Counted from the stretch's first letter, positions 1-7,238 are shown. The stretch: 10,229 bases of DNA from CAIXSC01 sp040381235 (GCA_040381235.1 JBEIHS010000205.1:1-10229), one strand, 5' to 3'. Notes: generated from the letters alone by a model not told the origin. Made by a program: numbers and translations.

Positions 1-5
1 GGCGG

Positions 6-181
6 TGGAGACGGCGATTGTGCGCTGGAGGGCGCGGGAAAGCGGCACAATGGGCGCCGACACTCCAAAGTGGGCCTCGACCAGCGGGCGTTATCGGCTG
101 TGGAGACGGCGATTGTGCGCTCAAGGGCGCGCGAAAGCGGCGCCGTGGGCGCCGACACTCCAAAGTGGGCCTCGACCAGCC
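6..181. repeat. Two-copy 95-bp tandem repeat
   Basis: The sequence starting TGGAGACGGCGATTGTGCGC occurs at 6 and again at 101. CACTCCAAAGTGGGCCTCGA occurs at 61 and at 156, the same 95-bp offset. About 80 bp of each unit is nearly identical, with a few substitutions, and the remaining ~14 bp differs more. The period is not a multiple of three, so a protein repeat is unlikely. The left copy lies almost at the window edge, so further copies may precede it. No function is visible. Confidence 0.85.
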
Positions 182-555
182 GGCCAGCCACCGCGACAAC
201 CTTTCCAAATGCGAGTTCGCCATCGACCGACTGCCGCCCGAGGACGACTGCGAATGGTTGCCGCGGCACGTTCGGCCACGTAAACCGGGCTCGTCGGCGG
301 TCACTAGCGAGCCGTGGGCGAGCGGTAGCGGAAAACGCCGAGGATTGGATCCAGGGATCTCGGCTTTGGTCGCGCCAACTTTGAAAGTTTCGGAACAGCT
401 GCCGAGTGGATGGAAGAAGTTTGGACTGGACATCCTCGCCTTCGCTGCGCGTTGATCCGGCTGAAATCGCCAGCCATGGGTAAAAGGCGTCATCTTTAAA
501 TGGTCCCTTTTGATGCCCGGGGCCATCTTAGCTGCCGAAACGGCTGTCGCTGTGG
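182..555. other. No supportable gene
   Basis: Open frames run through this stretch (for example to a stop near 455), but their translations are Arg/Pro/Ser-rich, lack recognisable motifs and overlap one another in all three frames, as expected of GC-rich non-coding DNA. No ribosome binding site or RNA gene was seen. It may be decayed coding sequence, but I cannot name a parent. Confidence 0.5.
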
Positions 556-818
556 CTATCCCACCTCGTAACCGTTCACGGCGCGGGCGCATGGCATAGC
601 AAACGGATGCGAGGGAAGTCGGTGGCCGCAGTCCCATGATGACCCGAGGCGCCAGCGAGGGCGGCGCAGCGACCATGTCAAATCCTTCTCGCCGCGGAGC
701 GGCGACCGCATGTTGCCCCTGGTTTTAGCTTGGGGCACCGACCTTCGGCTTAACGATCCGTAACGGTCCCAATTCCTGGGGCGATGCCCCAAGCTACCGT
801 GAATATGGCCTTCGGCCA
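556..818. repeat. Hairpin-rich intergenic block (REP-like)
   Basis: Three inverted repeats cluster here: a 7-bp perfect stem with a 3-nt loop (689-705, TCGCCGC/GCGGCGA); a 12-bp perfect pair of arms 47 nt apart (726-737 TAGCTTGGGGCA and 785-796 TGCCCCAAGCTA); and a small hairpin TGGCC-TTC-GGCCA (806-818). From memory, the wording of this block, including the GTAACCGTTCA segment near 568, resembles dispersed intergenic sequences of planctomycete genomes; this was not searched. It is probably a repetitive extragenic element, with structural roles possible in RNA or DNA. Confidence 0.5.
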
Positions 819-1224
819 AAAGAACACTGCGGCAATGCGCAACTTCAAAACGTGCGATACGGGTTATTATTCGCGGCCCTCGCCTGCAACCCGTCAACGG
901 TTGCCTTTTTTCTTTTGCGTCCTCGCTCCGCGAACCATCGCCGAGCTATGGACTGTCGAGATGCCATCGCCGTGCTTCTCCACGGCGCCGCAAGCGGTGC
1001 TACCCGGGAAGCAACCTCTGTGAGACCGCCGTCGAGCTCCCGACACCCCAAGCTCTTCATGCCCCGCCCACCTCCCATTCTTCCCCGGCCGCCAAAATGC
1101 CGACGGGACTCGAGAGAATTGCAGGCTTACCGAAAGGACATGGACATTACGACTCTGGGGGCTGCTACCAGCCGAGGCGATGCCTTTCGCGCGTCAGACT
1201 GGGACGTTTAAGAACAATTATAAT
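819..1224. other. No supportable gene
   Basis: Short overlapping open frames exist on both strands, but none has a ribosome binding site, a plausible composition or a family motif. The stretch may continue the dispersed repeat block to its left. I see no tRNA-like cloverleaf or strong terminator. Confidence 0.45.
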
Positions 1225-1230
1225 TATAAT
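1225..1230 (+). promoter_or_regulatory. Possible -10 box TATAAT
   Basis: A perfect TATAAT sits in a conspicuous AT-rich island (about 1215-1232) inside GC-rich DNA, upstream of the small exported-protein gene. No convincing -35 box is found at 17 bp. Transcription from here would give a leader of about 170 nt. It is a candidate only. Confidence 0.25.
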
Positions 1231-1392
1231 TTGCGCAGATACTTGCCAACACCTTCAGAACTCATATAGTCCCTCGGATGTGGGGACGCCGTTATATTCG
1301 ACACAATCGGAATCAACGGAGCGCTCGCATTGCTTGTCGCCGAGGGTTCGCCCATTTAGGTGAATCTGGTGCGAGGAAAGCTTTTTGGTAAT

Positions 1393-1399
1393 GGGAGGG
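1393..1399 (+). promoter_or_regulatory. Strong ribosome binding site GGGAGGG
   Basis: GGGAGGG lies seven bases before the ATG at 1407. It fixes the start of the small exported-protein gene and supports it as a real gene. Confidence 0.7.
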
Positions 1400-1406
1400 T
1401 GTTCGC

Positions 1407-1877
1407 ATGCGTAGGTACTTGTTCGCGTCGGTGGCCGTGCTGGCCTGCGGTTCGTTCGTGTCGGCCAACGAGCCGGTGGCGTTGGAAGGCCTGGGCTTGG
1501 ATGATCTTCAGTCGATAGGCGAGACGGAAGGCGCCGAAGTTCGCGGTTTGGCCGCCACTTCGAGCGCCTCGGGTTTGAGTTCGCTGGGCGTGATCTTCTA
1601 TGACACCCTCTCTGGTTCGAAGGCCAACGTAGACTTGGTGAGCTATTCGGCTGGTGCGGAAACTGGCGATGCACGGGGCTCGGCCGTCAGCGCTCAGAAC
1701 TCCAACGGGATCGGGATAGCCACGGGGCTGTTCATCGCCTTCCCCGGTTCCCCTGCTGGCGGTGCTGCTCCGTCGGCTTTTTTGAGCGCGTTCGGCGCCG
1801 GTGGTTCGTCGCAGAGCCAGGCGAATGGCAGGGTCGCGCCGTTCTCGGTGCCGACTCCGGCCACGTTCGTCCCGTAG
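1407..1877 (+). CDS. Small exported protein of unknown function (156 aa)
   Basis: I do not recognise a family. The N-terminus is a clear Sec signal peptide: two arginines (R2, R3), a hydrophobic core (residues 4-18) and a probable cleavage site V-S-A before N21, leaving a mature protein of about 136 residues. A cysteine at 14 follows V-L-A, but the hydrophobic stretch before it is short and -2 is Leu, so a lipoprotein is less likely. The mature part is rich in Gly, Ala and Ser, has no mature cysteine, and ends Pro-rich. The start is fixed by GGGAGGG seven bases upstream. An intrinsic terminator follows 48 bases after the stop, so this is probably a monocistronic gene. It points the same way as the TIR-STAND gene but is separated from it by about 1.8 kb of decayed genes, so no functional link is implied. 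Confidence 0.75.
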   Translation: MRRYLFASVAVLACGSFVSANEPVALEGLGLDDLQSIGETEGAEVRGLAATSSASGLSSLGVIFYDTLSGSKANVDLVSYSAGAETGDARGSAVSAQNSNGIGIATGLFIAFPGSPAGGAAPSAFLSAFGAGGSSQSQANGRVAPFSVPTPATFVP

Positions 1878-1925
1878 TCGATCCTTCCGCCAAGGGAGTC
1901 TTTGGCTGAGTTCGAAAGCATGAGA

Positions 1926-1958
1926 TGTGGCCGCGAGCGATCGCGGCCACATTTTTTT
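1926..1958 (+). terminator. Rho-independent terminator
   Basis: A perfect 11-bp stem TGTGGCCGCGA (1926-1936) / TCGCGGCCACA (1941-1951), with the 4-nt loop GCGA, is followed immediately by seven T residues (1952-1958). It lies 48 bases after the stop of the small exported-protein gene and would end its transcript. The ATG at 1925 of the following open frame overlaps this stem, which argues against that start being used. Confidence 0.9.
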
Positions 1959-2023
1959 GCGCCTACCGCGGATTTCCGAGAGTCGAAGTTCGGTGGCGGT
2001 TCCGCTTGTGTGTCTTGCGTCGG

Positions 2024-2374
2024 CAGAATCCGCTGGAGGGGTACCGTCGACTGACCTATATGATGATCAACGCCAACATGGTTGCTTGCAGTCCGGCGAG
2101 CACCTATCGCGTACTGAAGGCGGCCGGAATGTTGGCCGGCTCGACTCCGGTTCCTTCGAAGAAAGGAACCGGAGTCGTGCAACCGCTCGTCCCGCACGAG
2201 CACTGGTATGTTGACATTAGCTACATCAATGTCGCGGGAAATTTCCTGTTCCTCCGCGGCGTGTTGGATGGCTGCAGCCGCTACATCACCCACTGGCAGA
2301 TACGAGAGAAAATGGAGGAAACGGATGTCAAAACCATCCTGCTGAAAGCTCGCGAGGCACACTCGGGCACACGT
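2024..2374 (+). pseudogene. Transposase fragment, integrase-core (rve) type
   Basis: In the frame of the open reading frame 1925-2914, this stretch reads as the middle of an IS3/IS481-like DDE transposase. It contains NPLEGYRRLTYMM (the run before the core), a helix SPASTYRVLKAAGML, a basic linker, then HEHWYVDISYINV with the first catalytic Asp, and LDGCSRYITHWQIREKMEE. The N-terminal helix-turn-helix is missing, and so are the second Asp (usually within TDNG) and the catalytic Glu, so it cannot be active. The homology breaks off around 2374, where an unrelated zinc-finger fragment is joined in frame. No terminal inverted repeats of an element were found on either side. The exact IS family is uncertain; the rve core is fairly sure. 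Confidence 0.75.
2142..2177. repeat. 15-bp perfect inverted repeat within the transposase fragment
   Basis: CGACTCCGGTTCCTT (2142-2156) is exactly complementary to AAGGAACCGGAGTCG (2163-2177) across a 6-nt loop, CGAAGA. It falls in the linker coding for residues reading STPVPSKKGTGVV, just before the catalytic core. No T-tract follows, so it is not an intrinsic terminator. Confidence 0.9.
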
Positions 2375-2377
2375 CGC

Positions 2378-2542
2378 TGCTTTTCCGCCGATGAACACGA
2401 GCACGTCTTTCAGTGCTTCAAGTGCGGGCGGCCCGGGAATGCCCTCGACCTATGGTCGATGGCCGAGAAACAGCCGCCCTATGAGGCGGCTGTCGACCTG
2501 TGCGGCCGACTCAACGTGCCGATCCCCTATCTGCCAGTGCCC
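2378..2542 (+). pseudogene. CHC2 zinc-finger protein fragment
   Basis: In the same frame as the transposase piece, residues reading VFQCFKCGRPGNALDLW match the second half of the DnaG-type CHC2 zinc finger, where the last two zinc ligands (Cys-x-x-Cys) precede a Gly-Asn/Asp turn and a helix. The following KQPPYEAAVDLCGRLNVPIP fits the C-terminal extension of small CHC2-finger proteins that accompany mobile elements in planctomycetes (from memory). The first Cys and the His ligand are missing, so the finger cannot fold normally. The piece abuts the transposase fragment without a stop, so the 1925-2914 frame is a chimera of at least two broken genes and should not be annotated as one protein. 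Confidence 0.65.
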
Positions 2543-2795
2543 GATTCGAACGGCGACAGAGGAGAGGCCCCCATACCTGGCCTAGCGACATCACCTATAC
2601 ACTGTCCACCGTTGCCCCGGTTACCCATCCCATTGCCCACTAACTCGATCGTAGCCTTCTTCCTGATCACGTCGCACCAGCATACTCGCGGCCTTGGGCT
2701 AAGCGTTGCCCGTGAATCATTCGTGATCCCGCGACGACGCCGATCAGACGCCGGCATCGATCGACTCACTGGGCGGACGTGCCATGGCGCTTTAA
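2543..2795. other. Degenerate sequence between two broken genes
   Basis: No motif or gene start is visible. The in-frame translation is low-information, and a stop at 2793-2795 closes the frame just before the dehydrogenase remnant. It probably includes one or more recombination joints. Confidence 0.4.
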
Positions 2796-3371
2796 GCGGA
2801 CGTCGCCGACGACGGAGTCGCTCGGCAGTTCGTCTCGGCGACCGTTGCCCGGTTCCGCCGGTTGGACGTGTTGGTCAATTGCGCGGGCACGACGGAATTC
2901 ATCCCGTTCGTTGATCTGGAACGGATCATGTGCGATGTGTGGCAACGGTTGTTTCAAGTCGACGTCGTCGGCGCGTTCCACTACGCGCGGGCGGCTCGCG
3001 GGCCGATGGTGTCGGTCGGGGGCGGCTCGATCGGGAATGTGTCGAGCACCACCGCTCAGCTCGCGCAAGGCAGTTCGATTCCTTACTGCTGTTCCAAGGC
3101 CGCGCTAGACAACCTGACGGTGTCGCTGGCCCGAACCTTCGCGCCGCGGATTCGCGTGAACGCCGTGGCCCCTGGTTTCATCACGGACCGGTGGTTGGAA
3201 AACGGCTTGGGAGACAGTTTTGAACGCGTGAAAGCGGCGTTTGAAAAGGCTTTGCCGCTCGGCCGCATGTGCGAACCGGACGACGTGGCCGCCGCGATCC
3301 TGAGCCCCGTGACTGGCAGTCGGCTGGTGACCGGTCAAATCCTGGCGGTCGACAGCGGCGTGCTGATCACC
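2796..3371 (+). pseudogene. Short-chain dehydrogenase/reductase, N-terminally truncated
   Basis: The frame opens after a TAA at 2793 and reads ADVADDGVARQFVSATVARF, then DVLVNCAG. This corresponds to the third strand onward of a classical SDR, including the NNAG-type motif (here NCAG). Later come the catalytic serine region (IGNVSST), the YxxxK pair as YCCSK, the FAPRIRVNAVAPGFI segment and the C-terminal VTGQILAVDSG. The first ~55-60 residues, with the glycine-rich NAD(P)-binding motif, are missing, so cofactor binding should be lost despite the intact catalytic Tyr and Lys. The frame runs on past the normal SDR end (about 3368) through unrelated sequence to a TGA at 3663-3665, which suggests the original stop was also lost. 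A TTG at 2862 is a possible start but would not restore the fold. Confidence 0.8.
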
Positions 3372-3580
3372 GGTTTTCAAGTCCGCATCAGCAAACCGAC
3401 ACGCTCCTTGGCAGATCGACCGACTCATTTCTTGCGGTTGACGTGCTCGATGCGTTTATTTCCCCGGCGTTACCTGAAGCGTCGCGAATCCTCATGTAGT
3501 CGCGATGCTCGATCTGGAGGCGCGGCAACGCAGGTTGTTGACTGGGCGCTCAAGCACAACCGGCAAGCGCACCGCGCGTG
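3372..3580. other. Gap before the TIR-STAND gene, no gene seen
   Basis: The stretch is open in several frames but motif-free. Short phrases such as LDLEARQRRLL (from the ATG at 3504) could be remains of a small gene, but they stop within 26 codons. Nothing was supportable. Confidence 0.4.
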
Positions 3581-3586
3581 TAGAAT
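3581..3586 (+). promoter_or_regulatory. Possible extended -10 box TGTAGAAT
   Basis: TAGAAT preceded by TG lies about 80 bases before the ATG of the TIR-STAND gene and would give a leader of about 75 nt. No good -35 hexamer is visible at 16-18 bp, which is compatible with an extended -10 promoter. The similar TAGACT upstream of the second gene supports the idea weakly. Confidence 0.3.
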
Positions 3587-3666
3587 AGGGGCAGTTTTGG
3601 TCAGATTCCAACTTCTGTTTGCGCGAATAATGGCGACCATTTTTTGCCATCCCGTACAGTGCTGAC

Positions 3667-6600
3667 ATGAATAGCCAAACCATTTATCACGCCTTCATAA
3701 GCTATAGCTCGTCGCATCGCCCGCAGGTGCAGGAAATCGCGGACATTTTGAACCAGCGGGGGTGCTCCTGTTTCTTCGACCAGTGGTACCTGAATCCGGG
3801 GCGATGCTGGATGGAAGAACTCGAAAACTCGCTCAACGCGTCCCGTTCCGTGGCCGTCTTTGTTGGTCCTGGGGAAATGCGGCCATGGCAAAAGCGGGAG
3901 GTGGCGTACGCGATTGACAGACAGGCTCGTGATCCGCGGTTTCCTGTGATTCCCGTGTTGTTGCCGGGCTGCGACCCGCCGCTGGGATTCCTTAGCCAAT
4001 TGACCTGGATTGACTTGCGGCAGCCTGCGGCGAAAACCTCCCAAATCGATCGCCTCGCGCGGATTATTCAAGGCGGCTCCAATGCCGGGGAAGATCAGCG
4101 GAATCCTCGATCGAGCGCATGTCCATACCGCGGCCTATTGTCTTTTCGCGAAGAGGACTCCGGTTTCTACTTCGGACGGGAAGAGTACATCCGCCAGTTG
4201 GAAGAGAAGCTGGCGAGAAACAACCTCGTGGCTGTCGTGGGTGCTTCCGGAAGCGGCAAGTCCTCTTTAGTGCAGGCGGGATTAGTCCCTCGGCTTCGCC
4301 GCGCGGCGCGTCGAAACCCTGTGTGGGAAATCGCCACGATGCGTCCTGGAGTCGATCCATTTCACGCGTTGGCCGACGTTGTTCTGCCGCTGATTGAACC
4401 GGGGCTCGCCGGCATCAATCTGGTGGAACGACGCATCGAGCTTATGGAAAAAATGCGGACTGCGAAGACGCCGTTATGGGATTTGACTTCCGAGGCATTG
4501 CGTCAACAACGCGGGACAGACCGGCTGCTGCTCGTGGTCGACCAGTGGGAAGAGTTGTACGTTGAGTGCAAGGACGAATCGCGGACCGCCCGGTTTATCG
4601 AGGAGCTTATAGAATCGACGTCTCGATCAAACACTGTATTGTCAGTCATCTTTACGATACGCGAAGACTTCTACAAACATATTCTCAACAATCGTGCGTT
4701 GCTTGATCGGTTGCGGGATGCCCGAGTGGATCTTGGGCCGATGAACGCTAGCGAGCGACGAGAGGCGATCGAACAGCCGGCCAAGGCGATCCGCTGCTCG
4801 TTCGAATCGGGACTTGTCGAGCGTCTGCTCGCCGATGCCCGCCACGAACCGGGAAACTTGCCGATACTAGAGTTCGCCCTCGAAGAGCTCTGGAAACGCC
4901 ACGAAGACGACCGGATGACCCATGCCGCTTATGACGCGTTCGGAGGACTGAGCGGCGCGTTGGCAACGCGCGCGGAGGAGGTGTACGAAAGCCTGGACGA
5001 ATCCGCTAAGGAGGCCTCGCCTTCCTTGTTTCGCCGTCTTGTGAATGCCGGCGCCAAGTCCGAGGAGGACGCTCGACGCCGCGCGGAAATCAATTCGCTC
5101 GACGAACCGGCCCAACGGGTCGTCAGGTGCATGGCTGATCGGCGATTGCTGGTGACCAGTGCATCAATACGGGAACGAGGCGAGTTTACCGACGTGGTCG
5201 AGGTGGCCCATGAGGAGTTGCTACGGAACTGGGATCGATTAAAGCAGTGGGTGGAATTGGATCGCAGATTCCTGCAATGGCGCCGCCGTTTGGAATCGTC
5301 GCTCAATCTTTACCAACGGGATCCGGAGTCCGCGTTTTTGCGCCACAATGCGTTGCGGGAGGCCCGCGAGTTTTTCGAACAAAGAAAGCATGAATTGGAA
5401 CACCGCGAGCGGGAGTTCATAGCGGCCTCGCTTCGCGCCAACAAGCGGCGAATCCTGCGAACTGTGGCGGCAATCCTCGTTCCGACACTCATGGTTTGTT
5501 TCACACTCTGGTTTTCTTGGCGCCAGATCGAGCGGCAACGCGAGCGGGAAATGGTGAAGGCGGCGCTCGCGAACCTGCCGTTGGCTCCGCCATCGAGCGT
5601 GCCAAGTTTGCTCAATCAGTTGGCGGCCGCTCCAAGTGTCGCGACTCGCGAACTGAATTCCCAGTACTATTCACCCCGTGCCAGCCAGTCTCAGCGGCTT
5701 CGCTTGGCGTATGGACTGTGTGCCGTGGCTGCCGTGACGGGAAGCGACCATGAGGTGGCGGCGTTTCTTGTCGATCGGATCGTAGACGTTCCTAAGGAAG
5801 AGCGAGCGAATCTGCTAAACGCATTGTCGCGACTTCCCGATCGCGAGGTCGTTAAACGAAGATTGTTGCAACGCGTGGAGCGCGCGGATCCCTTGATAGC
5901 TACCCGTTACCGTTTAGCCGCGTTGTTTCTAGGTGAGTTTAGCGTCGTTGACGCGTTGCGGTCGCCGAGCGGGGATCCTGCGGCGCGAACTCGATTCATT
6001 GCCGAATTCGCGCATTGGCCGATTGAGTGGGTTGAACTAAGCCGGGAACTGGCGAGGGTGGAGGACGGCGACATCCGCTCCGGTTTATGCCTCGCTCTGG
6101 GCGGTGTCGAGCTACCTGCCGATTTTGGCCCCGAGATTCACCAGCTCCAATCGCAACTTGTCGATTGGTGGCAAGACGCTGCTGATGCCGGAACTCATAG
6201 TGCCGCTAGTTGGGCGTTGCGTCAGTGGAAGAAGCCGCTGCCCGATACGGCGCCGCGTTCGGTGGACGCTCATGCGACGGAGCAGCGCGGATGGTACGTG
6301 AATCGGTTGGGGATGACGATGGTGAGAATTCCACAGGGCAATTACCGCCTGGGATCGAAATCCGACCCCGAAAATCCGCCCCATATGGCGGATGTGAGGG
6401 AGTTTTGGATTGGCGATTGTGAAGTCACGATCGAGCAATTCCGCAAGTTTCGAAGTGCCAGCGGCGTCGCGACAGTCGGGGAATTCCCAAGCGATCTAAC
6501 TGCTTCGAACGGCCCGCCGCATCCGGTGGTCGATGTCTCGTGGTTCGAGGCGGTGGAATTCTGCAATCGGCTAAGCGCATTGGAAGGGCTTGCCCCCTAT

Positions 6601-7122
6601 TACACGCTGTCCCAGCCTCGCAGTTCCTCCGGGGCACTGGGTGAGTACGATCAGTCGGTCAAGCCTGCCGGCGGAATTGGCTATCGTCTTCCCACGGACG
6701 TGGAATGGGAATGCGCCTGCCGTGGCGGCACGGTGACCGAGTATAGTTTCGGAAACAGTGACGACGACCTTTCCGATTATGGTTGGTTCGGCATCGAAAG
6801 GAAGGAAACGCGTCCAATCGCGATGCTTCGCCCTAATCAGTGGGGCCTGTACGATGGCCACGGAAATGTGTGGGAGTGGTGCGAGGACTGGGCGTCCGAA
6901 GACGTCTCCCGCGTTTATCGTGGCGGAAGTTGGCATTACGCGGCGGAGTACTGCCGATCGTCGTATCGCGGAGGTGGCGGGCCCGAGAGTCGCCTTCCAT
7001 ACGTCGGTTTGCGGGTCGCTCGTAGTCATTCCGAGACGGTTGGTGCGGGCAATGAAGCGCGGTCAGCACGGATGAGCTATCCGCTTCCAGAACGAACACG
7101 ACCGCCAAAAAGAGGCCGTTAA
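3667..7122 (+). CDS. TIR - nSTAND1 NTPase - TM - FGE-like domain protein (1151 aa)
   Basis: Residues 5-135 form a TIR domain (HAFISYSSSHRP; LNPGRCWMEELENSL; VAVFVGPGEMRPWQ; FPVIPVLLPG). E51 is the best candidate for the NADase glutamate. Residues 152-590 match nSTAND1: entry motif CPYRGLLSF, FGRE, Walker A GASGSGKSS (192-200), Walker B LLLVVDQWEE (287-296), FTIRED (329-334), GNLPILEFALEELW (396-409) and VAHEELLRNWDRLKQW (513-528). A charged helix leads to one membrane helix (about 599-618). Residues 640-860 are helical, HEAT-like. Residues 876-1120 are an FGE-sulfatase/C-type-lectin-like domain (YRLPTDVEWECACRGGT, NQWGLYDGHGNVWEWCEDW, YRGGSW). Clustered basic residues before the helix put TIR and NTPase inside and the FGE domain outside. 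The ATG has no Shine-Dalgarno, but the TIR begins at residue 5. Known STAND proteins oligomerise when a C-terminal sensor binds a trigger; a defence or suicide role here is inference. All motifs are intact. Confidence 0.92.
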   Translation: MNSQTIYHAFISYSSSHRPQVQEIADILNQRGCSCFFDQWYLNPGRCWMEELENSLNASRSVAVFVGPGEMRPWQKREVAYAIDRQARDPRFPVIPVLLPGCDPPLGFLSQLTWIDLRQPAAKTSQIDRLARIIQGGSNAGEDQRNPRSSACPYRGLLSFREEDSGFYFGREEYIRQLEEKLARNNLVAVVGASGSGKSSLVQAGLVPRLRRAARRNPVWEIATMRPGVDPFHALADVVLPLIEPGLAGINLVERRIELMEKMRTAKTPLWDLTSEALRQQRGTDRLLLVVDQWEELYVECKDESRTARFIEELIESTSRSNTVLSVIFTIREDFYKHILNNRALLDRLRDARVDLGPMNASERREAIEQPAKAIRCSFESGLVERLLADARHEPGNLPILEFALEELWKRHEDDRMTHAAYDAFGGLSGALATRAEEVYESLDESAKEASPSLFRRLVNAGAKSEEDARRRAEINSLDEPAQRVVRCMADRRLLVTSASIRERGEFTDVVEVAHEELLRNWDRLKQWVELDRRFLQWRRRLESSLNLYQRDPESAFLRHNALREAREFFEQRKHELEHREREFIAASLRANKRRILRTVAAILVPTLMVCFTLWFSWRQIERQREREMVKAALANLPLAPPSSVPSLLNQLAAAPSVATRELNSQYYSPRASQSQRLRLAYGLCAVAAVTGSDHEVAAFLVDRIVDVPKEERANLLNALSRLPDREVVKRRLLQRVERADPLIATRYRLAALFLGEFSVVDALRSPSGDPAARTRFIAEFAHWPIEWVELSRELARVEDGDIRSGLCLALGGVELPADFGPEIHQLQSQLVDWWQDAADAGTHSAASWALRQWKKPLPDTAPRSVDAHATEQRGWYVNRLGMTMVRIPQGNYRLGSKSDPENPPHMADVREFWIGDCEVTIEQFRKFRSASGVATVGEFPSDLTASNGPPHPVVDVSWFEAVEFCNRLSALEGLAPYYTLSQPRSSSGALGEYDQSVKPAGGIGYRLPTDVEWECACRGGTVTEYSFGNSDDDLSDYGWFGIERKETRPIAMLRPNQWGLYDGHGNVWEWCEDWASEDVSRVYRGGSWHYAAEYCRSSYRGGGGPESRLPYVGLRVARSHSETVGAGNEARSARMSYPLPERTRPPKRGR

Positions 7123-7150
7123 TGCCGGGATCGTCTCTTATGCCAGCCCA

Positions 7151-7171
7151 AGTTCCATGTTCCAAGTTCAA
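7151..7171. repeat. Three degenerate heptamers (AGTTCCA type)
   Basis: AGTTCCA, TGTTCCA and AGTTCAA follow one another without gaps. From memory, short runs of this type are frequent in intergenic DNA of planctomycetes. Their presence between the stop at 7122 and the ATG at 7254 suggests non-coding spacer rather than a coding N-terminus. Confidence 0.5.
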
Positions 7172-7191
7172 GGGCAAAACGGCGTGCCGAG

Positions 7192-7221
7192 TTGTCGCGG
7201 TCTCCTGCGGACGGGTAGACT
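7192..7221 (+). promoter_or_regulatory. Possible promoter of the second gene
   Basis: TTGTCG (7192-7197) and TAGACT (7216-7221) are separated by 18 bp, just upstream of the preferred start at 7254. It would allow the caspase-like gene to be transcribed independently of, or in addition to, the TIR-STAND gene. Such matches arise easily by chance. Confidence 0.3.
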
Positions 7222-7238
7222 GCGAGGCACAAAATCAT

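Noticed and set aside
556..897. Minus-strand open frame of 113 codons
   Set aside because: It lies across the hairpin-rich block, has no ribosome binding site and a low-information Arg-rich translation. It is better explained as repeat DNA.
852..1211. Plus-strand open frame of 119 codons
   Set aside because: It is Pro/Arg-rich with no motif and competes with open frames on the other strand. I take it as non-coding.
1937..1944. GCGATCGC octamer, as in cyanobacterial HIP1
   Set aside because: It is simply the loop and stem junction of the terminator; one occurrence does not indicate a cyanobacterium.
3630..3645. Short hairpin ATGG-CGA-CCAT followed by six Ts just before the TIR-STAND gene
   Set aside because: A 4-bp stem is too weak for a terminator, and it would lie in the leader of the gene it precedes.
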